Shown: positions 1-7,395 of the stretch, one piece after another
How positions within the stretch are numbered: position 1 is the stretch's first letter
Layout of the letters: the number at the start of each line of letters is the position of its first letter
NCBI GenBank assembly: GCA_013695175.1
Contig: JACDAZ010000436.1
Location: forward strand, 1 to 8,031
Source: Flavisolibacter sp.
Lineage (GTDB): Bacteria > Bacteroidota > Bacteroidia > Chitinophagales > Chitinophagaceae
Length of the DNA stretch: 8,031 bases
Direction of reading: 5' to 3'
Notes under the pieces: model-generated
What the model saw: the letters and a program-made list of their open reading frames with translations, nothing else
What the model was told of the DNA's origin: nothing
Database searches by the model: none
Position numbers and translations under genes: made by a program

Positions 1-786
1 CCCATCAATAGTTGGCTTTAATGGTAAAAGTCTTAGATTGCTTAAATTAAATTCATAATTAGGGATGTTTTGTTTATTATGACCTGACTGAAACATGTTG
101 AAATTGAGCCATTTTTCTTCATGAAAAAGTTGAGCAGAATTACTTCCTCCCATCGGATGGTATGTCATAAGATGATTCCCTTTATCTTCTTTCTTTATTC
201 CTGAGGCCATTGCCTTAATTATTGCTTTATGTTCATCTGTTTCTATGTTCCGATCGCCTCCTAAAATCCAGATCACGGGCTTATTTTGGTATCTCCTTCC
301 AATTATTTCTCCATATATAAAAGCATTTTCAGGAGTAAATATTTCAGGTCCCACGCCCCATTTTTTATTAAATTTATCACCCCAGGTCGGCAACATCCCA
401 ATGTATAAGCCAAGTTCTTCGGCTTTATTCACAATAAAATCTACATGTTCAAAGTAATCATTATTAATTTTAGTAGGATCATTATCAATTAAAGGCAGGT
501 CGCCATAAGCATTGGGTGTGTTAAGTCCATCTAATTCAGCTAAAACCACAGCCTGTATAACATTAAATCCTTTTTTAGCCCTGTTTTGCAAATATTCTGT
601 TGCTTCCTCACGGTTTAACCTGTGGAAAAGCTCCCATGCCGTGTCCCCTAAATAAAAGAAAGGGGTACCTTCTGCCTGCAGATATCTGTTGTTGCTGCTA
701 ATGGTTATTTTTTGCGCTAAGCAATCCTGTTTGCAGAAACACAAGCTGAGGAAAAATATTATAGTTGAAACTCTGAGCGTAGTCAT
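1..786 (-). CDS. Apiosidase-like glycoside hydrolase (DUF4038, GH140-type), 3' end missing
   Basis: N-terminal 262 residues of an exported glycoside hydrolase; the frame is open to the window edge. Residues 1-25 form a signal peptide with a hydrophobic core ([11 protein letters not shown]) and a likely cleavage after CLAQ. The TIM-barrel-type DUF4038 domain follows: [13 protein letters not shown] (45-57), the [10 protein letters not shown] strand (71-80), WILGGDRN (173-180), TYHPMGG (208-214) and FNMFQSGH (229-236). The last residues, KPTIDG, are the start of the family's DGEP motif. In characterised GH140 apiosidases an Asp and a Glu are catalytic; D178 in GGDRN fits the Asp, and the Glu would lie just outside the window. 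GH140 enzymes remove apiose from rhamnogalacturonan II side chains, but many DUF4038 proteins are untested, so the substrate is unknown. It lies 85 bp after the DCC gene on the same strand. A weak -7-like TATATTTA sits at 815-808, without a clear -33 box. Confidence 0.88.
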   Translation of the reverse strand, partial: MTTLRVSTIIFFLSLCFCKQDCLAQKITISSNNRYLQAEGTPFFYLGDTAWELFHRLNREEATEYLQNRAKKGFNVIQAVVLAELDGLNTPNAYGDLPLIDNDPTKINNDYFEHVDFIVNKAEELGLYIGMLPTWGDKFNKKWGVGPEIFTPENAFIYGEIIGRRYQNKPVIWILGGDRNIETDEHKAIIKAMASGIKKEDKGNHLMTYHPMGGSNSAQLFHEEKWLNFNMFQSGHNKQNIPNYEFNLSNLRLLPLKPTIDG

Positions 787-871
787 TTAAAATTATTATT
801 TCTTCTATAAATATAAGATTCTATCTACCACGCATCATGTGCCCAGAACGACCTTCAAAAAGCCTTAAAAT

Positions 872-1273
872 TCAGATTAAAAAACGTTCTTTTACCTGGG
901 GAGAAGGTATCATACAAATTTCTTTTTTTCCAAACCACTTATACCTGTTTTTTGCTATTATATTATAAACAGCATTTCTCATAAATGTTGGAATAATCCA
1001 AAAAGCCTGGCTCCATTTCCAATACCAGGGAAGTTTTTTAAGTACAGTCAATCCTGCATCAGAACTTTGGTAAACTTTGCCATTATCAATAAGTATAAAT
1101 GAATTGAAACTTTCTGTAGGGAGGTTGTATTGCTTCAGTAATTTTTGTCCCGAATCAGATTGAAGGGCAGCAAATTTGAAAACCTTTTTCTTATCCTGTT
1201 TTATTACAAAATTTACCATACTGTTGCAGTAATTACATACACCATCAAATAGTATAACAGGTTGTTGCTGCAT
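872..1273 (-). CDS. DCC-family (DUF393) thiol-disulfide oxidoreductase-like protein
   Basis: A complete 133-residue protein of the DCC/DUF393 family (YuxK-like), near the usual family length. The diagnostic N-terminal motif is ILFDGVCNYC (residues 7-16), with C13 and C16 forming a thioredoxin-like CxxC pair right after the first strand. The C-terminal family signature is also present: YNIIAKNRYKWFGK (103-116) followed by C120 in ICMIPSP. No signal peptide is seen, so it is probably cytoplasmic. Family members are annotated as thiol-disulfide oxidoreductases from the CxxC motif, but their substrates are mostly unknown. The start at MQQQP places the DGxCxxC motif at the distance from the N-terminus usual in the family. 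It follows yebC by 70 bp, but a strong terminator lies between them, so it probably uses its own weak promoter or limited read-through. Confidence 0.92.
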   Translation of the reverse strand: MQQQPVILFDGVCNYCNSMVNFVIKQDKKKVFKFAALQSDSGQKLLKQYNLPTESFNSFILIDNGKVYQSSDAGLTVLKKLPWYWKWSQAFWIIPTFMRNAVYNIIAKNRYKWFGKKEICMIPSPQVKERFLI

Positions 1274-1297
1274 TTTTATCTTAGAAAATATTATGGG

Positions 1298-1326
1298 AAA
1301 AAAAAAGCATTAGTTTACTATGCTTT
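1298..1326 (-). terminator. Intrinsic terminator after yebC
   Basis: Read on the minus strand, AAAGCA and TAGT pair with ACTA and TGCTTT around a very small loop with one bulged base. The stem runs straight into a tract of nine T (plus-strand A at 1298-1306). It begins 18 nt after the yebC stop codon, in the correct orientation. The stem is AT-rich and short, but the T-tract is strong. It should separate yebC from the downstream DCC gene. Confidence 0.7.
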
Positions 1327-1343
1327 ACAAACTATCAATTTTT

Positions 1344-2066
1344 TTAAACAAGATTATAAAATACCTTTTGTACATCTTCATCCTGTTCCAGTTTATCAAC
1401 AAGTTTTAAAACATCCTCTGCATGATCTTCTGATAAAGAAACTGTAGTGGTTGGTATCCATTCTACTTCTGCACTAATAGGGGTAATACCTTTTTCTTCT
1501 AATACTTTTTGCAAAGAACCAAATTCTGTAAAAGAACATCTTGCAACTAAAATATTTTCACCTTCTTCACCTGTACTTTCTCCCAGTTCTTCCAAGCCAA
1601 AATCTATCAATTCAAATTCAAGTTCTTCTGTATTTAGTCCTTCGGGTTTTAATTTAAAAACCCCCATTTTTTTAAATTGAAAACTTACACTACCGCTGTT
1701 TCCCAGGCTACCATTTCCCTTATTAAAAATTGCTTTTACATTAGCAACTGTACGTACATGATTATCAGTTGCTGTTTCTACTAATATAGCAACACCATGA
1801 GGCCCGTATCCTTCATACAATATTTCCTCAAAATTTTCCATTTCCTTGCCCAGTGCTCTTTTAATGGCTGCCTCAACTCTATCCTTAGGCATATTAACAG
1901 CCTTGGCATTTTGCATACATCTGCGAAGGGCAGAATTGGTATTTGGATCAGGTCCTCCGGTTTTTACAGCAATGGCAATTTCTTTCCCTATACGGGTAAA
2001 TTGTTTTGCCATTTTATCCCATCGGGCAAACATGGTGGCTTTACGTACTTCAAATATGCGACCCAT
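1344..2066 (-). CDS. yebC: YebC/PmpR (TACO1) family protein
   Basis: A complete 240-residue YebC family protein, the standard length. Motifs in order: [10 protein letters not shown] start, [17 protein letters not shown] (14-30), GGPDP (37-41), [16 protein letters not shown] (58-73), [14 protein letters not shown] (84-97), TDNHVRT (100-106), [13 protein letters not shown] (119-131) and the C-terminal [17 protein letters not shown] (222-238). The frame is open 30 codons further upstream, but the MGRxFExRKA start is the conserved one. The extra segment is His-rich, unlike the family, and overlaps the likely leader, so 2066 is chosen. YebC was long annotated as a transcriptional regulator (PmpR). 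More recent work on bacterial YebC and mitochondrial TACO1 supports a cytoplasmic role at the ribosome, helping translation of stall-prone (polyproline) sequences. It is flanked by terminators on both sides, so it is probably a single-gene unit. Confidence 0.97.
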   Translation of the reverse strand: MGRIFEVRKATMFARWDKMAKQFTRIGKEIAIAVKTGGPDPNTNSALRRCMQNAKAVNMPKDRVEAAIKRALGKEMENFEEILYEGYGPHGVAILVETATDNHVRTVANVKAIFNKGNGSLGNSGSVSFQFKKMGVFKLKPEGLNTEELEFELIDFGLEELGESTGEEGENILVARCSFTEFGSLQKVLEEKGITPISAEVEWIPTTTVSLSEDHAEDVLKLVDKLEQDEDVQKVFYNLV

Positions 2067-2106
2067 AAAATGTAAAATGTAAATGAAAATTAATAATACA
2101 TGATCG

Positions 2107-2148
2107 TGATGGTGAAATCCAATAACCTTTATCACATACTCACCATCA
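2107..2148 (-). repeat. 9-bp inverted repeat in the yebC leader
   Basis: TGATGGTGA (2107-2115) and TCACCATCA (2140-2148) are perfect reverse complements separated by 24 bases. They lie between the probable yebC promoter and its start codon, so they could form a stem-loop in the mRNA leader or serve as a two-part protein binding site. No known riboswitch or operator is recognised, and the function is unknown. Confidence 0.4.
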
Positions 2149-2163
2149 AATAGCAAATGGCTG

Positions 2164-2171
2164 CAAATTTA
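2164..2171 (-). promoter_or_regulatory. Probable yebC promoter -7 element
   Basis: On the minus strand the sequence reads TAAATTTG, a full match to the Bacteroidota -7 consensus TAnnTTTG. It lies just downstream of the alanine symporter terminator and about 90 nt before the yebC start, which is a sensible place. No good TTTG -33 box is found at the expected 19-21 nt upstream, where the T-tract of the terminator falls, so the call is moderate. Confidence 0.45.
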
Positions 2172-2180
2172 ATGTATAGC

Positions 2181-2217
2181 TATAAAAAAAGCAGTTATCA
2201 AAATAATAACTGCTTTT
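2181..2217 (-). terminator. Intrinsic terminator after the alanine symporter gene
   Basis: A perfect 12-bp stem, AAAAGCAGTTAT (2187-2198) with ATAACTGCTTTT (2206-2217), encloses a 7-nt loop. Read on the minus strand the stem is followed by a run of T (complement of the A at 2184-2190). It begins 16 nt after the symporter stop codon. The plus-strand reading has only four T, so the main direction is minus. Confidence 0.82.
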
Positions 2218-2233
2218 AATGAATTTATAGAAT

Positions 2234-3937
2234 CTATTTAACAGCCGGAGCTTTATTATTTTTTATGGCTTTCAGGTACCTGTTTAATTCCTCTTTTACT
2301 TTGGGGAACAAAAAGAATAAGCCAATCATATTTGGAAATACCATGGCAAATATCATTGCGTCTGAAAAGTCAATAACAGCACCCAGTGATGCAGATGCAC
2401 CTATAACTACAAAAGCCAGGAATAAAACTTTATAACTTAAATCAGAAGTTTTACTTCGTCCAAAAAGAAATTTCCATGATTGCAAGCCATAATATGACCA
2501 GGAGATCATTGTAGAAAAAGCAAATAATACAATAGCTACTGTCAATACATAAGAGAAATGCGGTATTACATCATTATACGCAGCAGATGTAAGACCTACA
2601 CCGGCAGCAGTACTGGTATCTGCTACATTTCCATATTCAAAATGAACTCCATTCATATTATATATAATGATAACAACAGCTGTCATAGTACAAATTACTA
2701 CAGTGTCAATAAAGGGTTCTAGTAAAGAAACAAGGCCTTCCGATGCAGGATATCTTGTTCTTACAGCTGAGTGAGCAATTGCAGCTGAACCGGCACCGGC
2801 TTCATTTGAAAATACTGCTCTTTGAAAACCTCTTACTAAAACGCCTATAAATCCACCAACCGCCGCCGTAGGCGTAAATGCCTGGGAGAATATCTGACCA
2901 ATGGCATCATCGATTAATGTAAAGTGTCCGAAAATGATAATAAGGGAAGCCAAAACATAAATTCCGGCCATAAAAGGCACTATCTTCTCTGTTACCTGGG
3001 CTATTCTTTTTATACCACCAATAATTACGATACCTACAAGAAATGCCAGAGCAAGTCCTATAATAAATCCTGCATTGCCACCTTCAAAACCTGTCATTCC
3101 AATTATTTGCGCTGCTGCCTGGTTTGATTGAAATGCATTGCCACCACCAAAAGAGCCTCCAATACAAAAAATCGCAAATAAAACACCCAATACTTTACCA
3201 ACGCCAGCCATATTACGTTCTGCAAATCCTCTTCTTAAATAATACATGGGTCCACCATATACTGTTCCTTTTGAATCTATATCTCTATATTTTACACCAA
3301 GTGTACATTCAACAAATTTTGTTGACATTCCTAAAAGACCGCAGATGATCATCCAAAAAGTAGCACCGGGACCACCTAAAGCAATGGCAATGGCAACACC
3401 TGCTATATTTCCAAGTCCTACAGTTCCGGAAACAGCGGTAGCCAAAGCCTGGAAGTGATTTACTTCTCCATGATGTCCTTCATCTTTAATGGTTCCCAGT
3501 AAATCACCTTCTGTATCTGCCGGCATATCTTCAGGTGGTTTTATATGTGGGGCATCTTTATCAAGGTAGTCGTATTTTCCACGAACTACTCTTACCGCTA
3601 AACCAAATCTTCTAATGTTTACAAATGTGAAATAGATTGTAAAAAATAATGCACCGCTAATTAATAATATCACAACAAAAGGAATAGCAAAACCACCTAT
3701 TGTTATCGGGAAGAAAATAATTCCACCCCACCAGTCGGCTATAGGTTTAAACCAATCATTGATTCTTTCATCCATTCCCTTTTTTGTTTCATCCTGTGCT
3801 ATTGAAAAAAAGGGAAGCAGTAACAAAAACAGTAAACTAAAAAGACTAAGAAAGGAATTCTTTTTTATAAAAAGGATTCGCGATTTTGAGGTTTGTTTCA
3901 ATAAATAAGGAGCTGTTGGTTTTGAATTAAAACTCAT
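2234..3937 (-). CDS. Sodium:alanine (AGCS family) symporter
   Basis: A complete 567-residue inner-membrane symporter of the alanine/glycine:cation family (TC 2.A.25), which takes up alanine or glycine with Na+ (sometimes H+). Family blocks are GLGNIAGVAIAIALGGPGA (174-192), GMSTKFVECTLGVKYRD (203-219), YGGPMYYLRRG (227-237), GGIKRIAQVTEKIVPFMA (307-324) and the signature FSNEAGAGSAAIAHSAV (376-392) followed by SLLEPFIDT. The C-terminal half has several more hydrophobic helices and a basic tail. It is longer than typical AGCS proteins because of an N-terminus of about 50 residues: a basic stretch (KSRILFIKK), a hydrophobic run (29-45) and SIAQDE, resembling a cleavable signal peptide. A hydrophilic stretch at 121-160 precedes the transport core. 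The next in-frame Met is 55, so the upstream start is preferred. It is divergent from the GltP-like gene and ends in its own terminator. The exact substrate cannot be told from sequence. Confidence 0.95.
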   Translation of the reverse strand: MSFNSKPTAPYLLKQTSKSRILFIKKNSFLSLFSLLFLLLLPFFSIAQDETKKGMDERINDWFKPIADWWGGIIFFPITIGGFAIPFVVILLISGALFFTIYFTFVNIRRFGLAVRVVRGKYDYLDKDAPHIKPPEDMPADTEGDLLGTIKDEGHHGEVNHFQALATAVSGTVGLGNIAGVAIAIALGGPGATFWMIICGLLGMSTKFVECTLGVKYRDIDSKGTVYGGPMYYLRRGFAERNMAGVGKVLGVLFAIFCIGGSFGGGNAFQSNQAAAQIIGMTGFEGGNAGFIIGLALAFLVGIVIIGGIKRIAQVTEKIVPFMAGIYVLASLIIIFGHFTLIDDAIGQIFSQAFTPTAAVGGFIGVLVRGFQRAVFSNEAGAGSAAIAHSAVRTRYPASEGLVSLLEPFIDTVVICTMTAVVIIIYNMNGVHFEYGNVADTSTAAGVGLTSAAYNDVIPHFSYVLTVAIVLFAFSTMISWSYYGLQSWKFLFGRSKTSDLSYKVLFLAFVVIGASASLGAVIDFSDAMIFAMVFPNMIGLFFLFPKVKEELNRYLKAIKNNKAPAVK

Positions 3938-4096
3938 AAGAGGTGATTGAGATTAAATTTAAGCTCGTAAAATAATTAATAATTGGTAAAGGCAACGGTT
4001 TTATGTTGGAACAACTTTAATATTGAAATTCAAAACCCAAGGCTTTACTTTTTGTTGTTGAAAATTGTCATATTTTCCCGCACATTTTAAAATACA
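3938..4096. promoter_or_regulatory. Divergent control region between two symporter genes
   Basis: These 159 bp separate the starts of the alanine symporter (minus) and the GltP-like symporter (plus), so both promoters should lie here. Candidate -7 boxes are imperfect: TAATATTG (4018-4025) and TATTTTCC (4071-4078) on plus, and a self-complementary TAAATTTA (3954-3961) very close to the minus-strand start. TTTG at 4051-4054 is only 16 nt before TATTTTCC, shorter than the usual spacing. A small palindrome TTGAAATTCAA (4023-4033) and a GTTG/CAAC pair (4005-4015) are possible operator halves. None is decisive. Confidence 0.45.
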
Positions 4097-5368
4097 ATGA
4101 AAAGGCTCCCGCTTTATTGGAAAATCATAATTGGAATGATTGCAGGAATTGTGTTTGCAATCCTGATGTTGCAGGTAAATAATGGTGTTCAATTTATTGT
4201 TAATTGGATAAAACCTTTTGGGACCATTTTTATAAACCTATTAAAACTTATTGCAGTACCTCTCATTTTAGCTTCATTAATCAAAGGAATTTCAGATCTC
4301 AAAGACATTTCCAAATTGTCTAAAATGGGTTTCCGTACTATTGGGTTTTATTTATTTACTACGGTATTTGCTGTTTCATTGGGGTTGTTAATAGCCAATT
4401 TTATAAAACCCGGTAATGCTGTAAGTGAAGATACCCGAACTGAGATGCTTGCCACTTATGGGCAGGATGTAGAAAAACAAAAAGAGCAGGCCCAGCAACA
4501 AAAGCAAACAGGTCCTTTGAAGTTTGTAGAAGATATTGTTCCTGATAACATTTTTAACGCAGCTACTTCCAATTCCAGAATGCTGCAGGTTATATTTTTT
4601 GCTTTATTCCTTGGCATATCCATGATTTTACTGCCTGAAAAAAACACCAAACCTTTTAAAGATTTCTTTGACAGTACTAACGATATCATTTTAAAAATGA
4701 TAGACATCATTATGATGGCAGCCCCTTTTGGAGTGTTTGCTCTTATAGCCGCACTTGTAGCTGAATCGCCCAGTGTAGAATTATTTAAAGCATTGGGTAT
4801 TTATGCTTTAACTGTGGTTCTGGGATTAAGTATCTTATTATTTATATTCTATCCTTTACTTGTTTATTTGTTTACGGGCCGAAATCCAATAAAGTTTTTA
4901 AAACAAATTTCAGCCGCCCAGCTACTTGCTTTTTCTACCAGTTCCAGTGCAGCAACACTGCCTGTAACTATGGAAGTTGCTGAAAAAAATGTAGGCGTTG
5001 ATAATGAAGTGACTAGTTTTGTATTACCCATAGGTGCCACTATAAATATGGATGGTACCAGTTTATACCAGGCTGTGGCTGCAATTTTTATTGCGCAGGC
5101 TTTTGGAATGGATCTTACCCTTGGCGCACAATTAGGTATTATACTTACTGCTACCTTAGCATCAATAGGATCTGCTGCCGTTCCGGGGGCAGGCATGGTT
5201 ATGCTAATTATTGTATTAACACAAGCAGGAATTCCGGAAGCTGGTTTGGCTCTTATATTTGCGGTTGACAGACCATTGGATATGCTTCGCACCGCAGCTA
5301 ATGTTACCAGCGATTGCAGCATAGCCACTATTATTGCAAAAAGTTTAGGAAAACTTGAAGCCAGGTAA
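4097..5368 (+). CDS. DAACS-family acidic amino acid/dicarboxylate:cation symporter (GltP/GltT-like)
   Basis: A complete 423-residue inner-membrane transporter (TC 2.A.23), typical length, with about eight helices and two re-entrant hairpins. Hairpin 1 carries the serine-rich STSSSAATLPVTMEVA (280-295), and helix 7 carries NMDGTSLYQ (317-325). Helix 8 carries DRPLDMLRTAANVTSD (391-406). This aligns with the GltPh residues D390, D394, R397, T398, N401 and D405, all conserved here as D391, D395, R398, T399, N402 and D406. The Arg at the R397 position contacts the side-chain carboxylate, which points to aspartate/glutamate or C4-dicarboxylate rather than neutral substrates (inference). A Gln/Lys-rich hydrophilic stretch (about 122-140) fills the variable loop between helices 3 and 4. 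The start at MKRLPLYWKI gives a short basic N-terminus followed directly by helix 1. It is the first gene of a likely four-gene operon. Confidence 0.95.
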   Translation: MKRLPLYWKIIIGMIAGIVFAILMLQVNNGVQFIVNWIKPFGTIFINLLKLIAVPLILASLIKGISDLKDISKLSKMGFRTIGFYLFTTVFAVSLGLLIANFIKPGNAVSEDTRTEMLATYGQDVEKQKEQAQQQKQTGPLKFVEDIVPDNIFNAATSNSRMLQVIFFALFLGISMILLPEKNTKPFKDFFDSTNDIILKMIDIIMMAAPFGVFALIAALVAESPSVELFKALGIYALTVVLGLSILLFIFYPLLVYLFTGRNPIKFLKQISAAQLLAFSTSSSAATLPVTMEVAEKNVGVDNEVTSFVLPIGATINMDGTSLYQAVAAIFIAQAFGMDLTLGAQLGIILTATLASIGSAAVPGAGMVMLIIVLTQAGIPEAGLALIFAVDRPLDMLRTAANVTSDCSIATIIAKSLGKLEAR

Positions 5369-5392
5369 ATTTAATATGAAATCAATTATTGA

Positions 5393-6088
5393 ATGGAGAC
5401 TTTATTGAGTATTACGTTGATTGAAAGCGGAGGGTTTATCCATAGATTTATTGAATGGATTATTCAAAATGGTGGTTTATATCTATTAATTTTTATTGTT
5501 TTTGCTGAAACAGGCTTGTTTGTTGGATTTTTTCTGCCTGGTGATTCTTTGCTTTTTGCGGCCGGAATTTATTTAGATGATCTTGCCAAAGAATTTTTTG
5601 ATCAGCATTATGTTTTTGTTCTACTCCTTGTTATAATAGCCTCCGTTTTAGGAAATATTGTCGGTTATTGGTTTGGTCGGCAAACCGGTCCTTTATTATT
5701 TGAACGAAAGGAAACCTGGTTATTTAAAAGAAAATATCTTTTAAGAGCAAAAGGTTTTTATGATGAATATGGAAAAGCTACTATTTTCCTCGCTAAGTTT
5801 TTACCTATCATCCGAACCTTTGCACCTATAGTTGCTGGTGTGGTTCGTATGGATAGAGCTACGTTTTTATTATATAATGTTTTAGGAAGTTTAGCCTGGG
5901 TGATTAGTATGATGCTGGGAGGTTATTTTTTACAAACATGGGTGGAGAAGCAATTCGATTTTAGTTTAAAAGATCATATTGAAGCAATAACAATTGTTAT
6001 TATTACCATAACCACTATTCCGGTAATGTATAAATTGTTTTTTGCAAAAAAGAAAGTAATTCCTACTGATTCAGATACCAACGAATAA
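5393..6088 (+). CDS. DedA family (VTT/SNARE-associated domain) membrane protein
   Basis: A complete 231-residue polytopic membrane protein of the DedA family. The motifs are VFAETGLFVGFFLPGDSLLFAAG (36-58), GNIVGYWFGRQTGP (87-100) and FLAKFLPIIRTFAPIVAGV (132-150), followed by LGSLAWV. E39 and D51 match the two acidic residues shown to be essential in E. coli YqjA/YghB. Of the two essential arginines there, one is kept (R141) and the other is lysine (K135). Family members are proton-motive-force linked and support membrane homeostasis; some flip undecaprenyl phosphate or phospholipids across the membrane. Which lipid this one handles is unknown. It begins 24 bp after the GltP-like stop, and the MFS gene starts 5 bp after its end, so co-transcription is likely. 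A second ATG at 5376 is out of frame and gives only a 10-residue peptide. Confidence 0.94.
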   Translation: METLLSITLIESGGFIHRFIEWIIQNGGLYLLIFIVFAETGLFVGFFLPGDSLLFAAGIYLDDLAKEFFDQHYVFVLLLVIIASVLGNIVGYWFGRQTGPLLFERKETWLFKRKYLLRAKGFYDEYGKATIFLAKFLPIIRTFAPIVAGVVRMDRATFLLYNVLGSLAWVISMMLGGYFLQTWVEKQFDFSLKDHIEAITIVIITITTIPVMYKLFFAKKKVIPTDSDTNE

Positions 6089-6093
6089 CTGCA

Positions 6094-7365
6094 ATGCCTA
6101 CTGATAAAAAGTCTGCAATTCCCACTGCTAAATCGGGTATATTCAGTATTGCCGTTTTAGTAGCCGCACTTGGTTATTTTGTTGATATATATGACCTGCT
6201 TTTATTCAGCATTATAAGAATTCCCAGTCTTCAATCCTTAGGTTTATCTAAAGAACAAATAACATCAGATGGTGAAAGCATCATTATGTGGCAAATGAGC
6301 GGATTGCTTATTGGTGGTATTATTTGGGGAGTGATGGGTGATAAAAGAGGCAGGTTGAGTGTACTCTTTGGTTCCATTGTAATTTACTCTTTAGCCAACA
6401 TTGCAAATGGATTTGTTGAAACAGTGGACCAATATAAATGGATTCGGTTCATTGCAGGTTTAGGACTTGCCGGTGAACTGGGTGCCGGGATTACTTTGGT
6501 ATCTGAATTAACTCCAAAAGAAAAAAGGGGAGTGGCTACTTCTATGGTTGCAGGCATTGGTCTTACAGGTGCTGTAGTGGCTTTTATAATGAAAGAAAAT
6601 TTTCACTGGCGTACCTGCTATTTTATTGGTGGTGGAATGGGTTTATTGCTGTTGATTCTTCGCATATCAGTTTTTGAATCAGGAATGTTTCATGATGTAA
6701 AAAAAATGAATGTTCAAAGGGGTAATTTTTTAATGCTCTTTAATAATAAAGAAAGATTTAAAAGATATGCTCTCGGAATATTGATTGGACTGCCTACATG
6801 GTTTGTTATAGGAGTGCTTGTAACTTTTTCAGGTGAATTTGGTGAACAGATGCGTATAACTGAAAAAATAGATCCCGGCAGGGCAATTATGTATGCATAT
6901 GCTGCTATTTCTGTGGGTGATATTTTAATAGGCTTAATAAGCCAATGGTTTCGAAGCAGGAAAAAAGCTTTATTTCTTTTTTACGGCATAACTGCTGTTT
7001 TCATGACATTATTTTTTACAGTGCAATGGGATGGCTCAGCTTCAGGAATGTATTGGATATGTGCAGGACTTGGATTTGGTACAGGGTTTTGGGCCATTTT
7101 TGTAACAATGGCTGCTGAGCAATTCGGCACTAATTTAAGAGCTACAGCAGCAACTACTATCCCCAATATGGTGCGAGGTATGCTTAGCATCTTCATTTTA
7201 CCATTATTTCAATTTACCCGAGGTTTTACTGATTACTATACAGGAGGCTGGATTACCGGTATTATTATAATGGTAATAACTGTAGTGGCAGCTATTTATA
7301 CAAAAGAAACTTTTGGAAAAGATTTAAATTATGTTGAAGGTGATCCTGTTGTGCCATCGCCTTAA
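6094..7365 (+). CDS. MFS transporter, substrate unknown
   Basis: A complete 423-residue major facilitator superfamily carrier with about 12 hydrophobic helices in two halves. Helix 1 has YFVDIYDLLLFSI (28-40). The loop after helix 2 has the MFS motif MGDKRGR (81-87), followed by RFIAGLGLAGELGAGITLVSEL (118-139) and PKEKRG. The second half has SRKKAL (288-293) and the AEQFGTNLRAT block (341-351), typical of the sugar/metabolite:H+ symporter branch. A soluble central loop lies around 198-222. The pattern resembles metabolite or organic-acid carriers more than drug exporters, but no substrate-specific motif is recognised. It sits 5 bp after dedA and 30 bp before the glycosyltransferase, so it is very probably in the same operon. 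The organic-acid idea is weak and rests partly on the GltP-like neighbour. Confidence 0.92.
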   Translation: MPTDKKSAIPTAKSGIFSIAVLVAALGYFVDIYDLLLFSIIRIPSLQSLGLSKEQITSDGESIIMWQMSGLLIGGIIWGVMGDKRGRLSVLFGSIVIYSLANIANGFVETVDQYKWIRFIAGLGLAGELGAGITLVSELTPKEKRGVATSMVAGIGLTGAVVAFIMKENFHWRTCYFIGGGMGLLLLILRISVFESGMFHDVKKMNVQRGNFLMLFNNKERFKRYALGILIGLPTWFVIGVLVTFSGEFGEQMRITEKIDPGRAIMYAYAAISVGDILIGLISQWFRSRKKALFLFYGITAVFMTLFFTVQWDGSASGMYWICAGLGFGTGFWAIFVTMAAEQFGTNLRATAATTIPNMVRGMLSIFILPLFQFTRGFTDYYTGGWITGIIIMVITVVAAIYTKETFGKDLNYVEGDPVVPSP

Positions 7366-7395
7366 CTTCTTTTATAAAAATTCATGTTACCAGTT

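Noticed and set aside
245..457. Plus-strand open frame of 70 codons
   Set aside because: Antisense to the well-supported glycosidase, including its GGDRN motif; no independent evidence of coding.
1797..2082. Two overlapping open frames on the plus strand (92 and 78 codons)
   Set aside because: Both are antisense to the strongly conserved N-terminal part of yebC and look like no known protein.
2067..2156. Longer yebC reading frame starting at 2156
   Set aside because: The added 30 residues are His-rich and hydrophobic, and YebC proteins conservatively begin MGRxFExRKA. The stretch fits an mRNA leader better.
4001..4192. Minus-strand open frame of 63 codons across the divergent region
   Set aside because: It runs antisense into the start of the GltP-like gene, is Cys/His/Asn-rich without a recognisable domain, and occupies the expected promoter region.
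4864..5328. Open frame of 154 codons on the minus strand
   Set aside because: Lies wholly inside the GltP-like gene, antisense to its most conserved motifs. Its Ala/Ser/Ile-rich composition is what an antisense reading of that gene gives, and no family is recognised.
7366..7395. Possible terminator between the MFS gene and the glycosyltransferase (TTTTATAAAA)
   Set aside because: Only a short AT palindrome with no loop and no T-tract; too weak to call.
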